Shown here: piece after piece, positions 28,389 to 36,517 of the stretch
Layout of the letters: each line of letters starts with the position of its first letter
Numbering within the stretch: the first letter of the stretch is position 1
NCBI RefSeq assembly: GCF_008802405.1
Contig: NZ_VZDO01000009.1
Coordinates: 149,102-213,101, forward strand
Reading direction: 5' to 3'
DNA: 64,000 nucleotides
Origin: Plantimonas leprariae
GTDB taxonomy: Bacteria; Pseudomonadota; Alphaproteobacteria; Rhizobiales; Rhizobiaceae
Notes under the pieces: generated by a model
What the model was told of the DNA's origin: nothing
Seen by the model: the letters and a program-made list of their open reading frames with translations, nothing else
Databases searched by the model: none
Made by a program: the position numbers and the translations under genes

Positions 28389-29471
28389 ATGGCCACTTTC
28401 GGTGACCTGGTGCGCTTGGCGCGCCACCTGCGGGGACTGACTCAGCAGTCCGCCGCCGACCGTCTGGGCGTTGCCCAGGCGGTCTTCTCTCGGATCGAGA
28501 ACGACCTCATCGACCCGGACGACGACATGCGTTCGGGCGTCGCGCGGGCGTTCGACCTCCCGCGCGAGTTCTTCTCGATCACCGACACCGTGTACGGCCC
28601 CCCTGTCAGCGTCCACACGATGTTCCGCGGCAAGAAGTCGGAACTCACCCGCCGTGACGTCGACATGATCACGGCCGAACTGAATGTCCGACTGTTCCAC
28701 CTGCGCACCTTTCTGGAGAGTGTGGAGTTCGAACCCGTCAGTCAGTTGCCCGTCCTCGACGTGGAGCAGTACGGCTCCGTGGAGCGGATCGCGTCGCTCG
28801 TTCGTGCGCACTGGAAGATGCCGGGCGGGCCCGTCAAGAACCTGACCCGGCTTGCCGAACGCGCCGGCGTGATCGTCGGCGAGTCCGACTTTCAGGGAGC
28901 CTCCGTCAGCGGCGTGACGTTCGCGGCGCCGGGCCGGCCGCCGATCATCCTCCTCAACCGGGACCATCCGGCGGATCGCCTTCGTTTTACGCTCGCCCAC
29001 GAACTCGGCCACTTGGTCATGCACCGCTTCCCGACGCCGGAGATGGAGGACGAGGCGAACAAGTTCGCTTCGGCGTTCCTGCTGCCCCCGGACGAGATGC
29101 GGGAGGTCTTCCGCGGGCGGAAGGTGACCCTTGAACTCCTCGCCGCCCTCAAGCCGGAGTGGCGCGTCTCGATGCAATCTCTCCTGCTGGCTGCGAAGGC
29201 GGCCGGGGCCGTCTCGTCCAACCAGGAGCGGTATCTCTGGACCCAGATCAGCACGAGAGGATGGCGCGTCCGCGAGCCGGCGAGCCTCGACTTCGCGGCC
29301 GACCGCCCGACGGTGCTCCCCTCCATCCTGCGGTCGCACATTACGGACCTTGGTTTCCGTCCGGCGGAGCTCGTCGACATGAGCCGCGTCGGCGACGAGG
29401 TCTTCGGACGCTTCTACGGTCCGCTTGACGACGACCGTCCGGCACGTCCGCGTCTGCGGATCGTGAACTGA
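28389..29471 (+). CDS. XRE-family regulator fused to ImmA/IrrE metallopeptidase
   Basis: A 360-residue two-domain protein. An XRE helix-turn-helix is at residues 5-60 (LTQQSAADRLGVAQAVFSRIE). A zinc-peptidase domain of the ImmA/IrrE (COG2856) type has HELGH at 204-208 in RFTLAHELGHLVMHR and a following PEMEDEANKFASAFLLP block that supplies the third ligand region. ImmA relatives cut phage or ICE repressors under stress, and XRE-ImmA fusions are known both as regulators and in toxin-antitoxin or defence settings. Here it is the second gene of a coupled pair, next to a DNA methyltransferase. The target cannot be read from sequence. Confidence 0.88.
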   Translation: MATFGDLVRLARHLRGLTQQSAADRLGVAQAVFSRIENDLIDPDDDMRSGVARAFDLPREFFSITDTVYGPPVSVHTMFRGKKSELTRRDVDMITAELNVRLFHLRTFLESVEFEPVSQLPVLDVEQYGSVERIASLVRAHWKMPGGPVKNLTRLAERAGVIVGESDFQGASVSGVTFAAPGRPPIILLNRDHPADRLRFTLAHELGHLVMHRFPTPEMEDEANKFASAFLLPPDEMREVFRGRKVTLELLAALKPEWRVSMQSLLLAAKAAGAVSSNQERYLWTQISTRGWRVREPASLDFAADRPTVLPSILRSHITDLGFRPAELVDMSRVGDEVFGRFYGPLDDDRPARPRLRIVN

Positions 29472-29742
29472 TCCTACCCGCCCGACCGCGACGTTGACAC
29501 ACAGGCTCCGGGGCACCTTCGGCGCCTGTTTAGGGGCGCGGCGCCCCTCCGCCTGCTCCGCTGCGCTGCGGCCCCGTGCCGGGGCTGGACAACGGCCCAC
29601 CCGGCCTGCCGTCGCGCCTTTCGGAAACCCCTTGCGGTATGCGCCGCCAGCGAAAGAGGATTGTGAAAGGCCGAACGCTCGACGCGACCGCACCCTGCCG
29701 ATCGCATGCGGAAACGGCCGTTTGCGAAAGGCTTCCCGTACC
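29472..29742 (+). other. 271-base gap before the resolvase gene; candidate res site
   Basis: No credible gene. The stretch holds a hairpin-like GGGGCGCGGCGCCCC (29533-29547) after the XRE gene. Close to the resolvase start are a perfect 12-bp palindrome AAACGGCCGTTT (29712-29723) and three copies of a GYGAAAG-like word, near 29651, 29664 and 29724. Small serine resolvases usually act on a res site of paired subsites just upstream of their own gene, which fits this position; the assignment is only inferred. Confidence 0.35.
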
Positions 29743-30306
29743 ATGCTCCTCGGCTACGCCCGCGTGTCCACCGCCGACGACCAGTCCACCGCCTCCCAGG
29801 CCCGCGCGCTGCGCGAGGCAGGGTGCCAGCGCATCTTCGAGGAGGTCGCGTCCGGCGGGCGCTGGGACCGGCCGGAACTCCAGCGGCTGCTCGACCACCT
29901 GCGGCCAGGCGATACCCTCGTCGTGTGGAAACTGGACCGCTTGTCGCGATCGTTGCGCGATGCCCTCATCGTCATGGAGAAGGTCGAGGCGGCCGGGGCG
30001 GGCTTCCGATCCCTGACAGAAGCCATTGATACGGCCACGGCGGCCGGCCGGATGATGATGCACATGCTGGGTGCCTTCGCCGAGTTCGAGCGTGGCATGA
30101 TCAAGGAGCGGACCGCCGCCGGTCTCCGTCAAGCCCGGGCCGAGGGGCGCGTCGGCGGCCGACGCTCGAAACTCTCCGCCGCCCAGCGACACGAGGTGGC
30201 AGAGAGCGTCCTCACGGGACGCAAGACGGCCGCGGACATGGCAAGGCTCTACGGCGTGAGCCAGCCCACGATCAGTCGGATCGTGGCCGATGCACGATCA
30301 CCCTGA
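29743..30306 (+). CDS. Small serine recombinase (resolvase/invertase family)
   Basis: A 187-residue resolvase. The start MLLGYARVSTADDQ carries the nucleophile S9 or S10, and WKLDRLSRSLRDALIVMEK and the GAFAEFERGMIKERTAAGL helix E are standard. A C-terminal helix-turn-helix (TAADMARLYGVSQPTISRIV) binds the subsites. No transposase gene lies nearby, so it may be left over from a Tn3-family transposon that brought the metal-resistance block, or it may serve multimer resolution of the excised circle. The ATG at 29743 was chosen because the fold starts there. Confidence 0.9.
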   Translation: MLLGYARVSTADDQSTASQARALREAGCQRIFEEVASGGRWDRPELQRLLDHLRPGDTLVVWKLDRLSRSLRDALIVMEKVEAAGAGFRSLTEAIDTATAAGRMMMHMLGAFAEFERGMIKERTAAGLRQARAEGRVGGRRSKLSAAQRHEVAESVLTGRKTAADMARLYGVSQPTISRIVADARSP

Positions 30307-30380
30307 ACGTCTGCCTTCACCGCGCCCGAAGTGCCGTCGAGGGGATGGAGAGGCGCCCGAACGTTGTAGGCCGTCCGAAC

Positions 30381-31034
30381 TCAGCTATCCGCCGTCGACC
30401 TTTCGATCTCGGCGACGATCGCTTCGTAGAGAGGTTGTGGTCCGAACGCGGACGGCTCCTTCCCGTTGACGAAGAAGGTCGGCGTTCTCTGGATGCCGAC
30501 GGCTTCGAGGTCCGCGACATCGCGTTCGAGGACGGCCGTCACTTCCGGCAGCGTGGCATCTCGTCGGGCAAGGTCGAGGTCGATGCCTGTTGTGCCAGCG
30601 ATCTCCCATGCCTTCGCGATGTCGGGCGCGCCGTGGATCGCCCATTCCGGTTGCCGCTCGAACAGGCGGTCGAGAACCGCCTCGAACCTGTCCTGCCGCC
30701 GTGCAGCCTCCAGGATGCGCACCGCCTCGTCCGAGCCTTCGTGGAGCGGCGTGTAGCGCAGCACCAACCGGAGGTCGTCGGGGTGCCGGGACATGATCTG
30801 CCCGAGGATGGGATGGAAGGCGCGGCAGGCCTCGCAGGAGGGATCGAAGAACTCGACCAGCGTGACCGGCGCCGCGGCCGGCCCGATGACGGGCGAGTGG
30901 GGACGCACGAGGCGGTCACCTTCCGCCGAGAGCGGGGCGGCTTCCGGGCGTCTGCTTCGATACCAAACCGCTCCACCGCCGAAGGCGAGGAAGGCGGCGG
31001 CGGCGGTGGACGCGACGAAGGCCCGGCGGTTCAT
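30381..31034 (-). CDS. DsbA-family thiol-disulfide oxidoreductase (CEAC active site)
   Basis: A 217-residue exported thioredoxin-fold protein. A twin-arginine-like N-terminus (NRRAFVAST) leads into a hydrophobic stretch ending near residue 25. The active site is C67-E-A-C70 in FFDPSCEACRAFH and a cis-proline is in RTPTFFVNG. It probably introduces or reshuffles disulfides in the periplasm and pairs with the DsbB homologue whose stop overlaps its start (ATGA). It is the last gene of a seven-gene minus-strand operon ruled by the metal ATPase and MerR, so its clients may be the metal chaperones of the same operon. Confidence 0.88.
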   Translation of the reverse strand: MNRRAFVASTAAAAFLAFGGGAVWYRSRRPEAAPLSAEGDRLVRPHSPVIGPAAAPVTLVEFFDPSCEACRAFHPILGQIMSRHPDDLRLVLRYTPLHEGSDEAVRILEAARRQDRFEAVLDRLFERQPEWAIHGAPDIAKAWEIAGTTGIDLDLARRDATLPEVTAVLERDVADLEAVGIQRTPTFFVNGKEPSAFGPQPLYEAIVAEIERSTADS

Positions 31035-31501
31035 GCGCGCTTCCTGTCGAAGGGGATGGTAAGGAGAAGCGAGATCGCGGCGAAGGCCGCGAGGGACAGG
31101 AACGGCAGCGGAAGGATGCCGAGGATCGTCATGTCGGCGCTCGCGCAGGACGGACCCGCCCCGCAAGGTTCGATGGTCTCGGGCACGATCCCGGCATAGA
31201 GAAGGCCGTGGAATGCGGCGACCGCGAACCCGGCGACCGCGAGCGGCAGCGCGTAGGGCTGCACGCCCCAGTCGCCCCGGAAGGCGGCGATGCCGAGCAG
31301 GACGGCCAACGGGAACATCGCGACGCGCTGGTACCAGCACAGGACGCATGGCACCTGTCCCATCACCTCGCCGACGAAGAGCGCGCCGAGCGTCGCAACG
31401 AGTGCGACGACCCATGCTCCGTGCAAAGGTGCTAAGCGGCGGGCTGGTGTGCCGCGCATGCCGACGGGCAGTTTCGCCCCGTCAACCGTTTGTGCCGACA
31501 T
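31031..31501 (-). CDS. Disulfide bond formation protein B (DsbB family)
   Basis: A 156-residue membrane protein with four hydrophobic helices. The first periplasmic pair is C52-x-x-C55 in VPCVLCWYQRV and a second pair is in the EPCGAGPSCASAD loop. It would reoxidise the neighbouring DsbA-type protein and pass electrons to quinone. The ATG at 31501 is preferred to the one at 31549, since it limits the overlap with the SCO gene to 20 bases and gives a normal DsbB length. It is co-translated with the DsbA gene. Confidence 0.87.
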   Translation of the reverse strand: MSAQTVDGAKLPVGMRGTPARRLAPLHGAWVVALVATLGALFVGEVMGQVPCVLCWYQRVAMFPLAVLLGIAAFRGDWGVQPYALPLAVAGFAVAAFHGLLYAGIVPETIEPCGAGPSCASADMTILGILPLPFLSLAAFAAISLLLTIPFDRKRA

Positions 31502-32186
31502 CGGCCGTCTCCACTTCGTTATGGCTACCCGCTTCGGCCGTGCGTCCACCTCGGTCCAAGGTGGCTGCGTCCCCGCCTGAACGTGCGAGGAGGCGCTCCA
31601 CCTTCTCCCGCCGCACCTCCATGTCCTCGTGCATGTCCAGCGTGCCGACGAAGCCGCCGTCGTGGTCGTAGAGGTAGACGCCGGCGGAGTGATCGATCGT
31701 GTAGTCGCCGCTCTCCGTCGGCACCTTCTTGCGGTAGGCCCTGAACGTGGAGAAGGCGCGTTCGACCTCCGCCACCGGCCCCGTCAGACCGACGATCATC
31801 GGGTCGAACGATTGGAGGTAGGCGTTCAGGACCTCCGGCGTGTCCCGCTCTGGGTCCCCGCTGATGAGCACGACCTGGAGACCGTCGGAGCGAGGGCCGA
31901 GGTCCGCAAGGAGGACCGACAGTTCGCCCAGCGTCGTCGGGCAGATATCGGGGCAGTGCGTGAAGCCGAAGAAAACGGCGACGGGCTTGCCGCGGAAGTC
32001 GGACCACGTCCGCGGCTTGCCGTCTTCGTCGACCAAGGCGAACTCGCCGCCGATCGGGACAGCCGCCGAGGTTCCGGCGGCGGGTGCCGACACGCCGCCC
32101 GGAAGCGTCCATGCCACGCCGACGAGGGCGCCCGCAGCCACTACGACCGCGCCCCAAAGCGCGATCCGAACGGTGCGCAGGTTCAC
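31482..32186 (-). CDS. SCO1/SenC-type copper chaperone
   Basis: A 234-residue membrane-anchored thioredoxin-like protein. After an N-terminal anchor (residues 8-28) come the copper ligands C78 and C82 in FTHCPDICP and H166 in DYTIDHSAGVYLY. SCO proteins deliver or reduce copper for the CuA site of cytochrome oxidase, or act in copper stress. It overlaps the PCuAC gene by four bases, the common SCO-PCuAC pair. Residues after about 210 are a non-conserved polar tail that overlaps the DsbB start. Confidence 0.9.
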   Translation of the reverse strand: MNLRTVRIALWGAVVVAAGALVGVAWTLPGGVSAPAAGTSAAVPIGGEFALVDEDGKPRTWSDFRGKPVAVFFGFTHCPDICPTTLGELSVLLADLGPRSDGLQVVLISGDPERDTPEVLNAYLQSFDPMIVGLTGPVAEVERAFSTFRAYRKKVPTESGDYTIDHSAGVYLYDHDGGFVGTLDMHEDMEVRREKVERLLARSGGDAATLDRGGRTAEAGSHNEVETADVGTNG

Positions 32187-32671
32187 GGCTGGTGTCCTTC
32201 GTGAGAGGGGGCAGCCGCAGCGGCGCCGAAGCCCTCGACCGAGAAGCGGACCGGCACGGTTCCGGCACGCTCGAACACGAGGGTACCGTCGAACGCCTGG
32301 CCCTTCACGATCGGCTCCTTGAGGTCGAGCAGCATGAAGTGGGTGCCGCCCGAGGCGAGCGTGACGGTCGCACCCGGCTCCAGCACGACCCCGTCCTCGA
32401 CGCGGCGCATGCGCGCGACGCCGTCCTCGACCGTGGAGGCATGGACCTCGAAGCGGCCGGCGACGGTCGCCGAGCCGCCGACCAGACGGTCAGGCTCCGT
32501 CCCGTCGTTGCGGATCGAGACGTAGCCGACGCCGACCTTCGCGCCCGGCGGCGTCGGCCGAGACGAGGGGTGGTCGATCGTCAGGTCCCCGGCCTTGAAC
32601 TCGTGCGCCGCGGCGGGCCTGAGGAGGGCGAGACAGGCGACGGCGGCCGCCGCCAGCGTCGAAGCCTTCAC
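32183..32671 (-). CDS. Periplasmic copper chaperone PCuAC (DUF461)
   Basis: A 162-residue exported protein with a Sec signal ending near residue 22. The copper site H77-x10-M88-x22-H111-x-M113 fits the H(M)X10MX21HXM pattern of PCuAC exactly apart from one spacer residue. PCuAC works with SCO in supplying Cu(I) to the oxidase. A short His-containing C-terminal tail follows. It is flanked by SCO and DUF411 genes with four-base overlaps on both sides, so the three are translated together. Confidence 0.9.
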   Translation of the reverse strand: MKASTLAAAAVACLALLRPAAAHEFKAGDLTIDHPSSRPTPPGAKVGVGYVSIRNDGTEPDRLVGGSATVAGRFEVHASTVEDGVARMRRVEDGVVLEPGATVTLASGGTHFMLLDLKEPIVKGQAFDGTLVFERAGTVPVRFSVEGFGAAAAAPSHEGHQP

Positions 32672-33120
32672 TTCGGGTACCTCGCGAAGACCGTGGACGT
32701 GCCGTCGCGGGCGACGAGGAGCACCTCGTAGGGCTCGTCGCTAGTCCCCATGCCGGGGCTGCCCGCGGGCATGTCGGGAACGGCGAGGCCGACCGCGTCC
32801 GGGCGCTCGGCGAGGAGGCGCTTCACCTCGGCCGCCGGGACGTGGCCCTCGACGACGTAGCCGCCGACGAAACCCGTGTGGCACAAGGTCTGCCCGGGCT
32901 TCAGTCCGGCACCCGTCTTCTTGGCATATAGGTCGGCCATGGCGAGGTTCTCGTTCGTGACCTCGAACCCCGCCTCCTCCAGGTGCTTGATCCAGCCGAT
33001 GCAGCAGCCGCACCCCGACGTCGAGAACACGTCGACGGTCTCCGCCGCGAGCGCGGGTACGGAAAGGAGCGCGAAGGCTCCGGCGATGATCGTCGTCCGT
33101 CTGCGTCCCATGAGGGTCAT
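32668..33120 (-). CDS. DUF411 periplasmic metal-binding protein (CopG-like)
   Basis: A 150-residue exported DUF411 protein with a signal peptide ending at about ALAA (residue 26). The family's cysteine cluster is C37-G-C39-C40 in STSGCGCC, followed by conserved HTGFVGGYVVEGHVP. Relatives such as CopG bind and oxidise copper in the periplasm and are found in copper-resistance clusters. A five-residue shorter start (residue 4 Met) is possible. It precedes the PCuAC gene and suggests that this operon handles copper as well as the ATPase's metal. Confidence 0.87.
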   Translation of the reverse strand: MTLMGRRRTTIIAGAFALLSVPALAAETVDVFSTSGCGCCIGWIKHLEEAGFEVTNENLAMADLYAKKTGAGLKPGQTLCHTGFVGGYVVEGHVPAAEVKRLLAERPDAVGLAVPDMPAGSPGMGTSDEPYEVLLVARDGTSTVFARYPK

Positions 33121-33132
33121 CCCTGTTCCATG

Positions 33133-33729
33133 TCAGATCCAGCGCCGCACGGCGCTTCGGTATGCGGTATAGGCCGGGCCGAAGGAGCGTTCGAGGAAGC
33201 GCTCCTCGTCCCGCACCTGAACCTCGCAGGCGATCCAGAAGGCGAGCGCGCAACCGATCACCGCCGGGGACGGCACGGCGACCGCAAGGCCGGATGCCAT
33301 CGCGAGCATCCCGAGGAACACGGGGTTGCGGCTGAGGCCAAATAAACCCGTCGTGACCAAGGCATCGGGCGCCTCGTCGGGGATGCCGACCCGCCAGCGT
33401 CGGCCCATCTCGCTCCGGGCCACGACCGTCAGGACCTGCCCTGCGACGGCCAGCGCCAGCCCGGCCAGACGGACGGCGGAGGCCTCTCCCGCGAGCGGTG
33501 CGAACGAGGCCGACGCGCTTCCCGCGGCATGGAGTCCGAGGGACACGAAGCCGCCGACGACGGCAGCGGCGAACAGGATGCGGGCCAGCGTCTGTCGGAT
33601 GCCGAAACCGTAGGCCCGCCTGCCGATCTCCCGGGACGTTCGGCGGGTGGCGAGCGCGAGCCACGCCACGGTGATCGCCAACACGATCGCCGGCCCGACG
33701 CGGAGGATGTCGTCGACGGCATCGCTCAC
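33133..33729 (-). CDS. Isoprenylcysteine carboxyl methyltransferase (ICMT/PEMT)-family membrane protein
   Basis: A 198-residue membrane protein with about five hydrophobic segments. The C-terminal third holds the SAM-binding family signature: GLFGLSRNPVFLGMLA, then VRDEERFLERSFGPAYTAYRSAVRRWI. Bacterial members are common in heavy-metal and heme/copper loci, but their substrate is unknown; membrane-lipid or protein methylation is possible. It overlaps the P-type ATPase gene by four bases, so it is a close partner of it. Confidence 0.82.
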   Translation of the reverse strand: MSDAVDDILRVGPAIVLAITVAWLALATRRTSREIGRRAYGFGIRQTLARILFAAAVVGGFVSLGLHAAGSASASFAPLAGEASAVRLAGLALAVAGQVLTVVARSEMGRRWRVGIPDEAPDALVTTGLFGLSRNPVFLGMLAMASGLAVAVPSPAVIGCALAFWIACEVQVRDEERFLERSFGPAYTAYRSAVRRWI

Positions 33730-35897
33730 CGAGGCCTCCAGCCGAGGAGCCGCATGGCGTTGGCGGTCACGAGCACGGTCGCGCCCGTGTCGGCGAGGAT
33801 CGCCGGCCAGAGGCCCGTGATGCCGAGGACGGTGGTCACGAGGAACACCGCCTTCAGCCCGAGGGCGATCGCGATGTTCGCCCGGATGTTGCCCATGGTC
33901 GCCTTCGACAGCGCGATCATGTCCGGAACGTCGCGGACGCGCCCGTGCAGCACCGCCGCGTCCGCCGTCTCAAGTGCCACGTCCGTGCCGCCGCCCATGG
34001 CGATGCCGATGTCGGCCGCCGCCAGCGCCGGGGCGTCGTTGATGCCGTCCCCGACCTTGGCGACCTTGAACCCCTCCGACTGAAGCTCGCGCACGATGCG
34101 CTGCTTGTCCTGCGGCAGGAGTTCGGCGCGTGCCTCGATGCCGAGGCTGGCCGCGACGGCCTCGGCTGTCGTGCGGTTGTCGCCCGTCAGCATGACCGCG
34201 CGGATGCCGTCCGCCTTCATGGCGGCGAGGGCATCGCGCGCGTCCGGCCGTGCCTCGTCGCGCATGGCGATGTAGCCCGCGACGCCGACGCGGGAGAGCA
34301 CGACCGACACGGTCTTGCCCTCGGCGTTCAGCGCGGCGATCGCGGCCGCGTGCTCGTCGCCGAGTGGCACGCGGCGCCCGGCGGCCTGTGGGGAGCCGAG
34401 GAACACGGGTTCGCCGCCGACCTTGCCCTCGACACCCTCACCGGGGACGGCGTTCGCGTCGAACGCGGGAGGCACCGGAGCCTTGTCTGTCTTGACGCGG
34501 TCGAGGATGGCGAGTGCCAGCGGGTGGCTCGACCCCTTCTCCAGCGCGGCCGCGAGCGACAGGACGTCCCGTGCCGAGCGCCCGACCGCGACCACGTCGG
34601 TGACGACGGGCTTGCCTGCCGTCAGCGTTCCCGTCTTGTCGAAGGCGACGGCGGTGATCTTGCCGAGCGTCTCCAGCACCACGCCGCCCTTCATCAGGAG
34701 GCCGCGGCGCGCTCCCGCGGAGAGGCCTGCGGCGATGGCCGCGGGCGTCGAGATGACGAGCGCGCAGGGGCAGCCGATCAGGAGGATGGCGAGGCCCTTG
34801 TAGATCCACTCGTTCCAGTCCGCCCCGACGATGAGCGGCGGCACGACGGCGACGAGGAAGCCGACCACGAGGACGGCCGGCGTGTAGACCTTCGAGAAGC
34901 GGTCGATGAAGCGCTCGGTCGGCGACTTCGATTCCTGCGCCTCCTCCACGAGGCGGACGACGCGGGCGATCGTGTTGTCGGCGGCCGCCGCCGTGACCCT
35001 CACGCGCAGGACCGAACCCGCGTTGACCGTCCCGGCGAAGACGGGATCGCCGACGGCCTTGCGCTTCGGGACGCTCTCGCCTGTGACCGGCGCCTCGTCG
35101 ACCTCGCCCGCTCCCTCAACGACCGAGCCGTCGGCCGGGATGCGGTCGCCGGGGCGCACGAGGATGGTGGCGCCGACCGCGAGGCTCTCCGCGGGCGCCT
35201 CGGTCGTCTGGCCGTCCTTCTCGACGAGCGCCGTCTTCGGCACAAGGGAGAACAGGCCCTGGATGCTCGCCCGGGCACGGCTGGCAGCCAGCCCCTCCAG
35301 CATCTCCCCGACGAGGAACAGGAGGACGACGGTCGCCGCCTCCTCCTCAGCCCCGATGAAGACGGCGCCGATGGCGGCGATCGACATCAGCGTCTCGATC
35401 GAGAAGGGCGTGCCGAACCGAGCTGCGGTGATCGCTCGCCAAGCGACGGGGACGAGGCCGACGGCCAGCGCGGCGAGGAACGCCGGACGCTCCAGCGAGG
35501 GCGCGAGGTGGCCAAGGACGTAGGCCACGAGCAGCGCCCCGCCGCAGGCTGCCGTCAGCCGGGCCTTCTTCGTGCGCCACCAAGGCAAGCCCGCCTCGGC
35601 GGGGTCGTCATGCGCATGGCCCGCATGGTCGTGGTCACCATGGTCGTGCTGCCCGTCCGATGCCGGGTTCGCTTCGTCCGCGTTCTCGGCTCCGTAGCCG
35701 AGGTTCCGGACCTGCCGCGTCACCGCGGCGACATCGAAGCCGGCCGCATGCCGGACCTTCACCGCGCCCGTGGACACGGACACGGCAACGTCCTCAACAC
35801 CCGGCAGTCGCCGGATCGCGGTGTCGACCTTGTTGCCGCAGGCCGCGCAGTCCATGCCCGTCACCCTGAAGCGGCTCTCGTTCGCCACCGTGCTCAT
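33726..35897 (-). CDS. Heavy-metal translocating P-type ATPase (Zn/Cd/Pb type, ZntA/CadA-like)
   Basis: A 723-residue P1B-type ATPase. The N-terminal HMA domain has GMDCAAC (C17, C20). A histidine/aspartate-rich linker (residues 80-100) follows. Then come transmembrane helices, TGES, the intramembrane GCPCALVIS, the phosphorylation site DKTGTLTAGKP, and TGDNRTTAEAVA and GDGINDAPAL. CPC plus the His-rich linker and the PbrR/CadR-like MerR neighbour point to efflux of Zn, Cd or Pb rather than Cu. It is the first gene of a seven-gene operon and is divergent from the MerR gene across a shared operator. Confidence 0.93.
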   Translation of the reverse strand: MSTVANESRFRVTGMDCAACGNKVDTAIRRLPGVEDVAVSVSTGAVKVRHAAGFDVAAVTRQVRNLGYGAENADEANPASDGQHDHGDHDHAGHAHDDPAEAGLPWWRTKKARLTAACGGALLVAYVLGHLAPSLERPAFLAALAVGLVPVAWRAITAARFGTPFSIETLMSIAAIGAVFIGAEEEAATVVLLFLVGEMLEGLAASRARASIQGLFSLVPKTALVEKDGQTTEAPAESLAVGATILVRPGDRIPADGSVVEGAGEVDEAPVTGESVPKRKAVGDPVFAGTVNAGSVLRVRVTAAAADNTIARVVRLVEEAQESKSPTERFIDRFSKVYTPAVLVVGFLVAVVPPLIVGADWNEWIYKGLAILLIGCPCALVISTPAAIAAGLSAGARRGLLMKGGVVLETLGKITAVAFDKTGTLTAGKPVVTDVVAVGRSARDVLSLAAALEKGSSHPLALAILDRVKTDKAPVPPAFDANAVPGEGVEGKVGGEPVFLGSPQAAGRRVPLGDEHAAAIAALNAEGKTVSVVLSRVGVAGYIAMRDEARPDARDALAAMKADGIRAVMLTGDNRTTAEAVAASLGIEARAELLPQDKQRIVRELQSEGFKVAKVGDGINDAPALAAADIGIAMGGGTDVALETADAAVLHGRVRDVPDMIALSKATMGNIRANIAIALGLKAVFLVTTVLGITGLWPAILADTGATVLVTANAMRLLGWRPR

Positions 35898-35935
35898 GGC
35901 GCTCTCCTTGCGTCGTTCTCGGGAGAGGCCTACTT

Positions 35936-35952
35936 CCTCTAGCGGCTAGAGG
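35936..35952. promoter_or_regulatory. MerR-family operator between the metal ATPase and its regulator
   Basis: A perfect dyad CCTCTAG-CGG-CTAGAGG (35936-35952) sits in the 68-base space between the divergent ATPase and MerR genes. On the minus strand it separates TTGCTC from TAGGCC by 19 bases, the stretched spacer typical of MerR-activated promoters. This resembles the operators of CadR/PbrR/ZntR. MerR would twist this spacer on metal binding and start the ATPase operon while limiting its own gene. Confidence 0.78.
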
Positions 35953-35965
35953 AGCAAGAGGAAAA

Positions 35966-36388
35966 ATGACGAAGGGTGTTCCGATCGGAGAGGCCTCGCG
36001 GGCGAGCGGCATCAAGGTGCCGACGATCCGCTACTACGAGCAGATCGGCCTCCTGCCGTCGCCGCCGAGGACGGAGGGCAACCGACGCCTTTACGACGCG
36101 GGCGACCTGCGCCGGCTCCGCTTCATCCGCCACGCCCGCGAACTCGGCTTCGAGATCGAGCCGATCCGTGAACTCTTGGCCCTTGCGGGTGAGCCCGATC
36201 GCCCCTGCGAGAGCGCCGACCGCATCGCGGCAGCGCACTTGGCGGACATCGACCACAAGATCGCCCGGCTGACGGCGCTGCGGGCCGAGGTCGCCCGGAT
36301 GACGGACTGCTCGAACCACTCGGTGGCGGAGTGCCGGGTGATCGAGGTGCTTGGCGACCACGGCGAGTGCCTGCACGAAACTCACTGA
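35966..36388 (+). CDS. MerR-family metal-responsive regulator (CadR/PbrR-like)
   Basis: A 140-residue MerR protein. The N-terminal winged helix shows IGEASRASGIKVPTIRYYEQIGLLP; the dimer helix follows. Metal ligands are probably C81, C115 and C123, the three-cysteine pattern of PbrR and CadR. A C-terminal GECLHETH supplies further Cys and His, as in CadR. It activates the divergent ATPase operon from the dyad at 35936-35952. The ATG at 35966 follows AGAGGAA. Confidence 0.9.
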   Translation: MTKGVPIGEASRASGIKVPTIRYYEQIGLLPSPPRTEGNRRLYDAGDLRRLRFIRHARELGFEIEPIRELLALAGEPDRPCESADRIAAAHLADIDHKIARLTALRAEVARMTDCSNHSVAECRVIEVLGDHGECLHETH

Positions 36389-36482
36389 TCCGCAGGCGGT
36401 GCCGAACGTCGGCATGTGGTTCCGTAGCGGTTGCCGCTCCCCGCAAGGGCGGTCCGTAGTGCGGCAGGATGCGGAGGATGGC

Positions 36483-36511
36483 TTGCTTATTACAATTATG
36501 TTTGGAATATT
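36483..36511 (+). promoter_or_regulatory. Candidate promoter/operator of the ars operon
   Basis: In an AT-rich patch, TTGCTT (36483-36488) and AATATT (36506-36511) are 17 bases apart. An imperfect inverted repeat CAATTAT...AATATTG (36494-36513) overlaps the -10 and could hold ArsR. With this promoter, transcription would begin at or next to the arsR ATG (36518), so the mRNA would be leaderless. Read by eye only. Confidence 0.45.
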
Positions 36512-36517
36512 GCAGGG

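Noticed and set aside
33945..35942. A 665-residue open frame on the plus strand opposite the metal ATPase
   Set aside because: It mirrors a P-type ATPase with all its motifs; the mirror protein is Arg/Asp/His rich and motif-free.
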